DNA from: Oscillospiraceae bacterium
GTDB lineage: Bacteria > Bacillota > Clostridia > Oscillospirales > Ruminococcaceae
DNA length: 64,000 nt
NCBI GenBank assembly: GCA_022787085.1
Contig: JALFVE010000047.1
Coordinates: 1-64,000, forward strand
Direction: 5' to 3'
Shown here piece by piece: positions 27,244 to 36,088 of the stretch; the first letter of the stretch is position 1; each line of letters begins with the position of its first letter. The position numbers and the translations under genes were made by a program. A model generated the notes under the pieces. The model had not been told where the DNA came from, ran no database searches, and worked only from the letters and a program-made list of their open reading frames with translations.

Positions 27244-27288
27244 AACGCCGCTGCGGGCAGTTCAAAGCTGCTCGCAGCGGCGTTTTTA
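27244..27288 (+). terminator. GH31 terminator
   Basis: AACGCCGCTGCGGGCAG and CTGCTCGCAGCGGCGTT form a very stable stem followed by TTT. Confidence 0.85.
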
Positions 27289-27296
27289 TTAAAAAC

Positions 27297-27325
27297 TTGA
27301 AATATTTCCCAAAATGCTTTATAAT
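27297..27325 (+). promoter_or_regulatory. Promoter of the kinase-protease fusion gene
   Basis: TTGAAA and TATAAT with 17-bp spacing, about 45 bp before the start codon. Confidence 0.7.
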
Positions 27326-27370
27326 AAAACAAGATGATATTTCCTCAGTAAATCAAAAAGGGGCGATCAT

Positions 27371-30300
27371 ATGGAAAAAATACCTGTAGGAACAGTGATC
27401 TGCGGCAAATACCGCATTGTCTCCGAACCCGTCGTATCGGGGGGCACATCTGTAATATACAAGGTCCATCATCTTGACTGGGATATGGATATGTCAATGA
27501 AGATACCACGGGAGGACGCTCTGAGCGGCGAAAAGGATATGCAGGCTGTTATCCGTGAGTGCGAGCTCTGGACGGAGCTTGGTGCAAATCCCTATATCAA
27601 CAGCTGCTATTATGCCCGTGAAATAAACGGCAGACCTGTTATTTTCTCCGAGTGGACGGATGGGATAAGCCTGGCGGAATATATAAGCTCGGGCAGACTT
27701 TACACAGGCTCGGAAAATGAGATCCTGCTGAAAATTCTGGATATTTCCATTCAGGCCCTGTTTGCTCTCAGCTTTTCCCATTCCCACATTCCGCCAGTTA
27801 TCCACGGGGATGTGAAGCCCGACAATATTATTATCAGGGAAAACGGCGAGGTCAAGCTCACCGATTTCGGCTTGTCCGCAGGCAGAGGCGGTTACACCGA
27901 CAAATTCTGCTCCCCCGAACAGAAAAACGGAAAGGCTGTTGCCGTCAGCAGCGATATTTACTCATGGGCTGTGACGGTCATGGCTATGTATTCGGGAAAG
28001 ATCACCTGGGGCGACGGGATAGAGGCAGGCGTCTGCTGCAGGGAAATTTTCGGAATGTGCAGGGTGCAGCCCTCGGAAAAGGTAAAGGAGATCCTTACAA
28101 AATGTCTGGATGCCGCTCCCGAAAAGCGTCCCGCCATACAAAATATATCAGACCTGCTTATTGAGCTGTATGAGAGCGAACTGTCAGGCGGCAAATATGA
28201 ACGGATAAATTTTCAGAATGAGGACAAATCGGACGAGATAGCCGATTATCTCAATAACAGAGCCTTATGCTGCCTCGATACGGGCGAAACGGATAAGGCT
28301 GCGGAATACTGGCAGACTGCACTTGAGCTTATGCCCCATCATCCCGAAAGTATGTATAATTACGGCGTTTATCTCGTTGAAACGGGAAAGCTGGATCACA
28401 GAGACCTGTGCAAAAGGCTGAGGGAAGAAAAAATTAAGGACTGTGAGTCCTTCATCGAAGAGATCAAGCGGACATATTCATTATCCTATGCAGGCAGCAT
28501 TGAGGTAAACCCCATAAAAATATTCTTTAATGAGGATAGCAGGCGCATTTTGTGCTTTGACGGAAAAGCAAGGGTCTATGACGCATTGACTTGCGGGCTG
28601 ATAAACGAGTATCCCTGCCTTGAGGAGCTTCCCGACCCCGATGACTGGCTGTGCGTGGGCGGCTCCCGCAGGGACAGCAGCATTACGGTCAAAGCTGCGG
28701 ACAACAGGGCATATCTTTACAAGGCAGGCTGCCGATTATACAGCTTCGGCTGCAGCTTCGGAGACTGTATATACAGCCTCAGCCCCGACGGAGCCTTGTT
28801 AGCGGTTTCCGAGGGAGAAGAATGTGTAATATACAAAATGCCCGAAAAACGCCGATGCAGACCGTTATTCAACAAAACCGCCTCCTATGCCGAGCTGCTG
28901 CAGTATCAGAAGGAATATGACCGCTGCTGCGCCGAGACGGTGAGATCCATGGGAAATCAGAATTTTGCCGCAGCGCTGTCCGCTGTGGACAGGATGGGCA
29001 GGATACCCTTTTACGGCAAAACCCCCTTTTATTTCAGGCAGAAAAAAGCTCTTGCAAAGCACTGCAAAAGGACAGACCCCTCGGTTTTCTGCGTTAATAA
29101 GAGCGATATTCGGATAACCGCCGCTGCTTTCAGCCCCGATTCGGATTATATTGCCGCAGTGTCGGGGAATACTGTATATGTCCTTCTCTCCGAAAATTTG
29201 GAATGTATAAGCAAAGTGACCGTTGATGATGCAGTCCATATCACACAGCTTGAATTTGATGATTCGGACAGCATGGTGTATATTTACACAGACAATAAAA
29301 GAAGAAGCTGTCCGCTTATCTTTGATACGGAAAGCCGAAGCATTGAAAGAAGCAGTACCCTGCGGAAAAGACCCGATATATCCGAAAATGCTGTCCCCGA
29401 AGAGGTGGGGGCTCTTCTGCCCGATAATACATATCGCTGCATAAGTCCCGACGGCTTCAGCGTGCTTGTATGGAATGATGAATTTACCCGTATATATCGT
29501 CTGGATTACGAGCTTGTTTATATTAACAAGACTCCCTTCCCCGCCCCCTTCCTCTCAAAGGATAAGGCGTGGATCTACGGAGCCTGCGACAAAAATGCAT
29601 TTCTTTTTGATCTGCTCACCGATGAGCAGTTAGAGCATATCAGGGCATTGTCCGAGATACAGCTTGAAAATCCTTCGATAAGATTTTCCGATGATGCAAA
29701 AAAAGCCAAAGAATATTTAGACACCTTCGGAGACGATGCCTCCTCCCACAAGGACCCCCGTATTCGCTATATGATAGAATGTTCCGATGAGGAATATGAG
29801 GATATAATGAATGAGTGCAAAAGGCAGTCCTCCTTCTGGAACAATAACAGGACCTGCAGCTTTATGACCCTGTATATGCGCACATTATTGCAGGCTGTTT
29901 CTGCAAGATCGGACATGGCTCACAAGGCAGACAAGGCTGCCGCACCCGAACCCGCTGACGAAGCAAAAATAATCCCACATACATCTGCAAAGGACAAGCG
30001 CCGCACCGAGCTTACTCAGATGGCGCAGCGTATCCATAATATGCGTGAAACGCTGCTGGGGACCGTTCTCGGTCAGGATCATGCCGTTCATGTTGTGGCG
30101 GAGGGGCTTTTCAATTCGGAGGTGCTTGCCGCCGCCGATACCGACAGAAAGCGTCCTCGGGCGATATTCACATTTGCGGGACCTCCGGGGGTGGGCAAGA
30201 CCATGCTTGCTGAGCAGGCGGCGGAATATCTGGGCATTCCCTTCAAAAGATTCGATATGTCCGAATATTCCGATGAACACGCCTATGAGGGGCTTATCGG

Positions 30301-33010
30301 CTTTGATTACGTCTGGAAAAATGCCTCTCCGGGAAAGCTCACCACCTTCGTCAAGGAAAATCCCCACTCGATACTGCTCTTTGACGAGTTTGAGAAATCC
30401 CATAAAAAAACCATCCAGATCTTCTATCAGCTCCTTGACGCAGGAGTCGTAACCGACAGATATTATGAAACCAGAAAGATCGCTGCCGAAAACAACAGCC
30501 TGCGCTCCGAGGACGAGGGAAATGCCGCTGACGCTCTGAATACCGATGCACATATCTCCTTCAAGGATACAATAATCATTTTCACTACCAATGCGGGACG
30601 TTCACTTTATGAGAATGATTTTTCGGGAAATAATTCGGGGATATCTGCCAAAATGCTCCTTAATGCTCTGAAAACGGAGATCGACCCGATCACCCATGCG
30701 CCCTATTTCCCCGACGCCATTGTCAGCCGCATGGCAACGGGATATCCGCTGCTGTTCAATCATCTTATGCCCCATCATCTGGTGGGAATTATCGAGAACG
30801 AATATAAAAAATGCCGTGAGCTGATAAATAAGCAGTATAATATAACCATCCATGCCGATAAAAACGTACTGCTTGCCCTGCTTTATTCTGCTGGCGGCGG
30901 CGGCGATGCACGCTCCATCAGCACTATGGCTGCAAATTTCTTCCGAAGCGAATTTTATAAGCTTGTCACCTGCCGATATGACGCTTTTGAAAATATCAGC
31001 AATGTTTATTTCAGGGCAAATACCAAGCGCCTCCCGCAGGATATCGCAGCGCTTTTCGGAACTCCCGAAAAGACCGAGATACTCATTTACGGCAGCGAGC
31101 TTCTGATAAGCAAATTTACCGCAGAGCTTCCCGAATATATCATACACGGAGCCTCAAGCGTGGATGAAGCTGTCTCTGCCGCACAGGAGAAAAATATAAA
31201 TTTTGTAATTATTGATATTTCCCACAAAAGCGTTGACAGTACCATGTCCTCCACCGAAACGGATTCATCGGGAACTATAATATCGTCAATTGCCGCAAAA
31301 ACATGGCATGACGGAAAGCGGCTTTTCGGCAGGCTCATGGATACTGTCCCCGAAATACCCATATACCTGCTGGAAAAACCCGATAGGGTCATTGACAATG
31401 AGCTGCTTTCAGGCTTTGTCCGTCTTGGCGCAAGAGGAAAGCTCACCATGCTGTCAGACAATTCGGAGGGGCTTGCAAAGCAGATCTCCGAAATAAGCCA
31501 TGAGCTTTATATGCAGAATATCGCAGCCAATATGGCTCAGCAGCACAAGGCTCTGACCTTTGAGACTGCGCCGAAATATTCGGATAACGATCTTATAATA
31601 GATATGTGCGGCTTTGAGCTTGAAAGAGTCGTTGACGCAGACGATATGGAGGATATGCTCACAGATGCCGAAAAGCCCAAGGAGCGCTTTGATGATATTA
31701 TCGGTGCGGGAGCGGCGAAAAAGGAGCTTAAATATTTTGTGGATTATCTCAGGGACCCGAGAAAATTTGTTATGCAGGGTCACAGACTGCCCAAGGGAAT
31801 ACTTCTGTACGGTAAGCCGGGCACAGGCAAGACCATGCTTGCAAAGGCACTGGCAGGGGAATCGGATATCACCTTTATTCCCGCCGCAGCAAGCTCCTTT
31901 GTCAATCAGTATGCGGGAAGCGGACCTGCGGCTGTGCGTGAGCTTTTCCGCAAGGCAAGGCGCTATGCCCCGTCCATAATCTTCATCGACGAGGTGGACG
32001 CAGTGGCAAGGCAGCGTACGGGAGATACCTCCACCAGAACTGCCGAAGAAACGCTCAATGCTCTTCTGATAGAAATGGACGGCTTTTCCGTTGACCCCAA
32101 GCGGCCTGTATTCGTGCTTGCGGCAACCAATTTTGAAGTGGAAAGCGGCAAGGGCGGCATAGGCGTGCTTGATGAAGCCTTTGTCCGCCGCTTTGACCGC
32201 AAAATATGCATAGAGCTGCCGAATAAGGCTGAAAGAAAGCAGCTGCTGGAGCTGCTGATATCAAAGCTGCCAAAGCATAATATTTCCGAAGCAGCCATCG
32301 AAAATATCGCAGCCCGCTCACTCGGCATGAGTCCCGCAATTATCACCAATGTGGTGGAGACTGCAAGGCGCACAGCCTTTGACACACGCACCGTTATCAA
32401 TGACGCCATCCTTGAGGAAGCCTACGAACAGACGAAATTCGGCGAGAAAAAGGACTGGGGTGAAAAATATCTTCTTCGTGTGGCACGTCATGAAGCGGGT
32501 CATGCCATAATAAACTATCTCTGCGGAAATATTCCCGAATACCTGACCATAGAAGCGAGAAGCAATTACGGCGGATATACGGAATACTCCGAGGAGCAGC
32601 GCAGCTCTCCGATGCTGACAAGAAGCGAGCTTATCGACAGGATCCGTATGGCTCTGGGCGGACGTGCGGCGGAGATCATCTATTACGGTGAAAGCGAGGG
32701 CGTTTCGACAGGTCCCTCGGGGGATCTTGAGAGCGCCACAGCCACAGCCCTTTCCATGCTCATATACTACGGAATGGATAAGTCCTTCGGGCTTGCCACC
32801 GTTGACAGAAAAACTGCAATGGAATCCCCCGAGATAAGAAAGCGGGTCAATGAGATACTCGACGAGGAACTGGAAAATTCCATCAGGCTGCTTAATGAAA
32901 ACAAAGACCTTGCCGACGCACTTGTTGATGATCTTTTAAAGAAAAACCGACTCTCGGGACATGAGATTTCCGAGCTGCTGCAAAATGTTCGCAGCACAGT
33001 AAAAACATAA
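27371..33010 (+). CDS. Ser/Thr kinase - TPR - propeller - Clp AAA+ - FtsH AAA+ - M41 protease fusion
   Basis: A 1879-residue cytoplasmic multidomain protein. Residues about 10-275: Hanks-type kinase with G-loop VSGGTSVIYKV, Lys44, HGDVKPDN (145-152) and DFG (165-167), all catalytic residues present. About 288-345: TPR-like repeat. About 375-790: repeated beta strands of propeller type (FSPDSDYIAAVSGN). About 895-1190: Clp/HSP100-like AAA+ with GPPGVGKT (937-944) and FDEFEKS (Asp1005). About 1235-1420: receiver-like alpha/beta region. About 1445-1640: FtsH-type AAA with GKPGTGKT (1481-1488) and FIDEVD (Asp1540). About 1690-1879: peptidase M41 with HEAGH (1707-1711) and the third zinc ligand Asp1785. 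FtsH normally has membrane helices; none are seen here. It has its own promoter and terminator and precedes a KAP NTPase operon. Function is unknown; signal-gated proteolysis is inferred. Confidence 0.88.
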   Translation: MEKIPVGTVICGKYRIVSEPVVSGGTSVIYKVHHLDWDMDMSMKIPREDALSGEKDMQAVIRECELWTELGANPYINSCYYAREINGRPVIFSEWTDGISLAEYISSGRLYTGSENEILLKILDISIQALFALSFSHSHIPPVIHGDVKPDNIIIRENGEVKLTDFGLSAGRGGYTDKFCSPEQKNGKAVAVSSDIYSWAVTVMAMYSGKITWGDGIEAGVCCREIFGMCRVQPSEKVKEILTKCLDAAPEKRPAIQNISDLLIELYESELSGGKYERINFQNEDKSDEIADYLNNRALCCLDTGETDKAAEYWQTALELMPHHPESMYNYGVYLVETGKLDHRDLCKRLREEKIKDCESFIEEIKRTYSLSYAGSIEVNPIKIFFNEDSRRILCFDGKARVYDALTCGLINEYPCLEELPDPDDWLCVGGSRRDSSITVKAADNRAYLYKAGCRLYSFGCSFGDCIYSLSPDGALLAVSEGEECVIYKMPEKRRCRPLFNKTASYAELLQYQKEYDRCCAETVRSMGNQNFAAALSAVDRMGRIPFYGKTPFYFRQKKALAKHCKRTDPSVFCVNKSDIRITAAAFSPDSDYIAAVSGNTVYVLLSENLECISKVTVDDAVHITQLEFDDSDSMVYIYTDNKRRSCPLIFDTESRSIERSSTLRKRPDISENAVPEEVGALLPDNTYRCISPDGFSVLVWNDEFTRIYRLDYELVYINKTPFPAPFLSKDKAWIYGACDKNAFLFDLLTDEQLEHIRALSEIQLENPSIRFSDDAKKAKEYLDTFGDDASSHKDPRIRYMIECSDEEYEDIMNECKRQSSFWNNNRTCSFMTLYMRTLLQAVSARSDMAHKADKAAAPEPADEAKIIPHTSAKDKRRTELTQMAQRIHNMRETLLGTVLGQDHAVHVVAEGLFNSEVLAAADTDRKRPRAIFTFAGPPGVGKTMLAEQAAEYLGIPFKRFDMSEYSDEHAYEGLIGFDYVWKNASPGKLTTFVKENPHSILLFDEFEKSHKKTIQIFYQLLDAGVVTDRYYETRKIAAENNSLRSEDEGNAADALNTDAHISFKDTIIIFTTNAGRSLYENDFSGNNSGISAKMLLNALKTEIDPITHAPYFPDAIVSRMATGYPLLFNHLMPHHLVGIIENEYKKCRELINKQYNITIHADKNVLLALLYSAGGGGDARSISTMAANFFRSEFYKLVTCRYDAFENISNVYFRANTKRLPQDIAALFGTPEKTEILIYGSELLISKFTAELPEYIIHGASSVDEAVSAAQEKNINFVIIDISHKSVDSTMSSTETDSSGTIISSIAAKTWHDGKRLFGRLMDTVPEIPIYLLEKPDRVIDNELLSGFVRLGARGKLTMLSDNSEGLAKQISEISHELYMQNIAANMAQQHKALTFETAPKYSDNDLIIDMCGFELERVVDADDMEDMLTDAEKPKERFDDIIGAGAAKKELKYFVDYLRDPRKFVMQGHRLPKGILLYGKPGTGKTMLAKALAGESDITFIPAAASSFVNQYAGSGPAAVRELFRKARRYAPSIIFIDEVDAVARQRTGDTSTRTAEETLNALLIEMDGFSVDPKRPVFVLAATNFEVESGKGGIGVLDEAFVRRFDRKICIELPNKAERKQLLELLISKLPKHNISEAAIENIAARSLGMSPAIITNVVETARRTAFDTRTVINDAILEEAYEQTKFGEKKDWGEKYLLRVARHEAGHAIINYLCGNIPEYLTIEARSNYGGYTEYSEEQRSSPMLTRSELIDRIRMALGGRAAEIIYYGESEGVSTGPSGDLESATATALSMLIYYGMDKSFGLATVDRKTAMESPEIRKRVNEILDEELENSIRLLNENKDLADALVDDLLKKNRLSGHEISELLQNVRSTVKT

Positions 33011-33015
33011 GCTTG

Positions 33016-33047
33016 AGAGGACGCCCGCAAATGGGCGTCCTCTTTTT
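33016..33047 (+). terminator. Terminator of the kinase-protease gene
   Basis: AGAGGACGCCC and GGGCGTCCTCT form an 11-bp stem followed by TTTT. Confidence 0.85.
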
Positions 33048-33075
33048 GTAAATGTATATATTTTGTGAAAAATCA

Positions 33076-33104
33076 TTGCAATTTGTCTTTATTTGTTATA
33101 TAAT
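33076..33104 (+). promoter_or_regulatory. Promoter of the KAP NTPase operon
   Basis: TTGCAA and TATAAT at 17-bp spacing, about 40 bp before the KAP start. This gives the three-gene operon expression separate from the upstream protease. Confidence 0.65.
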
Positions 33105-33146
33105 ATTATTGCAGATAAATCATACAAAAATCAAGGGGGATAAAAA

Positions 33147-35033
33147 ATGACAAAAGGCTTTGCGGATAAGGCTCAGAAATTCGACTCTCTGGGAATGGAC
33201 GACAAATACGAAGGTATCGCACGATTCATGACCTGCTGCGAAACGCCCATGACCATTGCAATAAACGGTGACTGGGGTTCGGGAAAATCCTCTGCCATGA
33301 ATATTATTCAGGAAAAACTGAAAAAGAAATATGATTTTGGGGATAAATCGGGCATTGACATCGAAAGCCTGATAATCAACTTCAACACATGGGAATTTTC
33401 CATTTTCGGAGAAAATGACAAGCTGGTGCTTGAGCTTATGAAAACCCTCAACGACCGCCTTGACAGGATATGCAGCAAGGAGAACATTGACAGCAGGAAA
33501 ATCAATATTGAAGGAATCAAATCCGCTCTTATGTATCTTCTGAAAAAAGTACCGTCGGGAGTTGTCAGAATGGGAGTTGATATGTTTGAGGACCTTGACG
33601 GAGTTAAGAGCATTATAAGCATGGTAAACGGAATGGCCCGGGGCGGCGAAAATAACGATATTCCCGCAGACACAGCCGCCGCATTATCATGCAGCAATAC
33701 GGATATTGCCCGTGCAGTCAAGGAGAATATTGATAAAAAAATAAAATTGATCCTGGAAAATATTGATTCAAGGCTGCCCAAAAGGCTGTATATTTTCATT
33801 GACGACCTTGACCGCCTGGAGCCTCGTGTTGCGCTGGAGCTTATTGAGGGAATGAAAAATTTTGTTACATACGAAAACTGCGTATTTGTTCTTGCAGTAG
33901 ATCAGAAGGTGATCGAAAGAGGACTGAAAAGCAAGTACGGAAATGACTTCAATGATGAAATGACCACAAACTTTTTTGATAAGATCATTCAGGTGCCCTT
34001 CAAGCTGCCTACGGACAGATATGATATCAAGGAATATATTTATACCCTGTTTACGGGAAAAAACGGCGCAGACTCCTCCGAAGGCAGCCCCGAAGCAAGT
34101 ATGCTTGAAGAGCAGGCTGATAAATTCGCAAAGCTTTTATACACCTTCGGCGAAAATAATCCCCGAACAATAAAGCGCAGCCTGAACCTCCTCCAGCTTT
34201 ATAGGTGCTTTTCGGATAATGACGGCAATCCCGAAAGCGATATTCCCGATATAAAGGCATATTCCATCAGGCTCCTGATGCTCAAAAGCGAAAGCTCCTA
34301 TCAGATGTTTCTGAATGTAGCGAAGATTTATGATCCCAAGGATGACGGTCAGTGCCTTAAAGCTATGGCAGATTTCAAGGAGCTGGAGGAGATGACTGAC
34401 GATGAAAGCTCGGGAGAGGAAACCAATGCCGCAGGCTACAGAAGCGCCGTTCTGAACACCTTCTATTCGGATATAAGCGATCAGTATGAGCAGATCGAGG
34501 CGACCCGAATGCTTATCAGTATTCTTAATATCACCGCACCCGAGGCACCCGAGGCTAATGATAAATTTACCAAGGCAGGTATTGTTAACAGACTGTACAA
34601 AGCCACAGTTTCGGGCGGATATACAATGACGGGCAAGCTGAACGGAAATCAGCCCTTTGATATTGGCGGCAGCATAAGCTCACTTTTAAAATGCAGCGGA
34701 AAAATATTTGCAGCTGCCGATTACGGCGATACTCAGAGCCTTGAGATACACTGGGATACAGCTTCTCAGTCATCCAAAAATTTCTATATTATCATTGATC
34801 TGAAAAATGATTCTCAGGTTATCGAATATATGGAGTCAGTCAAGGATGAAAATAATGCTCCCGTATTTAAAAAATACAATGCAGGGGAGCTTTCCCTGCC
34901 CGAGAATATCAATAATTATTTTTATATCAAAAACGAAAAAAGGGATAATATCGGCGTATATATGAATACCCATAAAAATTTAAAGTATATTTTCAATATC
35001 CTGAGAAATGCGGGAATAAATATCCTGCCATAA
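33147..35033 (+). CDS. KAP-family P-loop NTPase
   Basis: A 628-residue STAND-like NTPase of the KAP group. Walker A is GDWGSGKS (41-48), there is a NFNTWEFS segment after it, and Walker B is FIDDLDR (Asp219-Asp220), the KAP hallmark. NNPRTIKRSLNLL near residue 340 matches the family sensor/arginine region. About 420-628 is a unique C-terminal part of unknown function. No clear membrane insert is seen, unlike many KAP proteins. KAP NTPases occur in bacterial immunity and conflict loci, often as ATP-driven sensors or scaffolds. It is the first gene of an operon with DUF1848 and helicase genes (gaps 33 and 20 bp). Confidence 0.9.
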   Translation: MTKGFADKAQKFDSLGMDDKYEGIARFMTCCETPMTIAINGDWGSGKSSAMNIIQEKLKKKYDFGDKSGIDIESLIINFNTWEFSIFGENDKLVLELMKTLNDRLDRICSKENIDSRKINIEGIKSALMYLLKKVPSGVVRMGVDMFEDLDGVKSIISMVNGMARGGENNDIPADTAAALSCSNTDIARAVKENIDKKIKLILENIDSRLPKRLYIFIDDLDRLEPRVALELIEGMKNFVTYENCVFVLAVDQKVIERGLKSKYGNDFNDEMTTNFFDKIIQVPFKLPTDRYDIKEYIYTLFTGKNGADSSEGSPEASMLEEQADKFAKLLYTFGENNPRTIKRSLNLLQLYRCFSDNDGNPESDIPDIKAYSIRLLMLKSESSYQMFLNVAKIYDPKDDGQCLKAMADFKELEEMTDDESSGEETNAAGYRSAVLNTFYSDISDQYEQIEATRMLISILNITAPEAPEANDKFTKAGIVNRLYKATVSGGYTMTGKLNGNQPFDIGGSISSLLKCSGKIFAAADYGDTQSLEIHWDTASQSSKNFYIIIDLKNDSQVIEYMESVKDENNAPVFKKYNAGELSLPENINNYFYIKNEKRDNIGVYMNTHKNLKYIFNILRNAGINILP

Positions 35034-35066
35034 AAGCCCCTGCGGACTGAAAGGAATGATTAAAAT

Positions 35067-36068
35067 ATGATACTGAGCGTCAGCAGGCGGACCGATATCC
35101 CCGCATTTTATTCCGAATGGTTTCTGCGCCGTATCAGGGAGGGATATGTTTATGTCCGCAATCCCATGAATCCGCATCAGATAAGCAGCGTGAGCCTGTC
35201 TCCCGAAGCAGTTGACTGCATCGTTTTCTGGACAAAGGACCCGTCTCCCATGCTCTGCAGGCTGAATGAGCTTGACGGCTACAAATATTATTTTCAGTAC
35301 ACTCTGAATAATTACGGCAGGGAGATCGAGCCGAATATCCCTCCCTTGGAGGCAAGGCTTGAAGCCTTTGCCGAATTGTCGGAAAAAATCGGACGTGAAC
35401 GTGTCATATGGCGATATGACCCGATACTTTTCACCGATCATTATACTGCTGGATATCACCTTGAAAGCTTTTCCCGCCTTGCCGACGAATTAAGCGGATA
35501 TACGGAAAAATGCGTTTTCAGCTTTGTGGATATTTACCCTTCAAAAAACGGCGGAAGGCTTTCACGCATAGGCAGCAGACCTCTTTCCGAGGGAGAGCTT
35601 GACAGCTTTATCAAAGGGCTTTCGGAAATTGCCGCCGCCCATGACCTTACTCTTGCCTCCTGCGCCGAAAATATAAATGGCTCCGAATATGGGATAATTC
35701 CAAACAGCTGCATTGACAGGGAGCTTATCGAAAGGCTCATCGGAGCAGAGCTGAATATAAAGCCCGACGGTCAGCGTGCAAACTGCCGCTGCGTCAAATG
35801 CGATGATATCGGTTCGTATGACACCTGCCCCCATGGGTGCATATATTGTTATGCGAATTACCGTCCCGAAAATACAAATAAAAGGCTCTGCCGCTATGAT
35901 GCAGGCTCGCCGCTGCTTTGCGACAGCGTTGATGCCGCAGCGGATAGGATAACCGTCAGAGCGGTAAGCTCCTGCAAAAAGCCCAAGCCTGCTTTTTCGG
36001 AGGAAGCTTATACACAGCTTGACCTTTTTGATAACAGCCTGTCCGCAAATGGGGACAGCTCAGAATAA
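35067..36068 (+). CDS. DUF1848 family protein with cysteine cluster
   Basis: A 333-residue protein whose start (ILSVSRRTDIPAFYSEWF) and following VYVRNPMNPHQI and IVFWTKDPSPM are hallmarks of DUF1848. Near the C terminus is a cysteine-rich cluster, NCRCVKCDDIGSYDTC followed by CPHGCIYCYAN, which suggests bound metal, possibly an iron-sulfur cluster as in radical-SAM enzymes, though this is inference. The biochemical role of the family is not established to my knowledge. It lies between the KAP NTPase and helicase-nuclease genes in a tight operon, so may act with them; it could also be a passenger, as the family occurs widely outside such loci. Confidence 0.85.
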   Translation: MILSVSRRTDIPAFYSEWFLRRIREGYVYVRNPMNPHQISSVSLSPEAVDCIVFWTKDPSPMLCRLNELDGYKYYFQYTLNNYGREIEPNIPPLEARLEAFAELSEKIGRERVIWRYDPILFTDHYTAGYHLESFSRLADELSGYTEKCVFSFVDIYPSKNGGRLSRIGSRPLSEGELDSFIKGLSEIAAAHDLTLASCAENINGSEYGIIPNSCIDRELIERLIGAELNIKPDGQRANCRCVKCDDIGSYDTCPHGCIYCYANYRPENTNKRLCRYDAGSPLLCDSVDAAADRITVRAVSSCKKPKPAFSEEAYTQLDLFDNSLSANGDSSE

Positions 36069-36088
36069 TTCGGAAAGGAAAATAAAAA

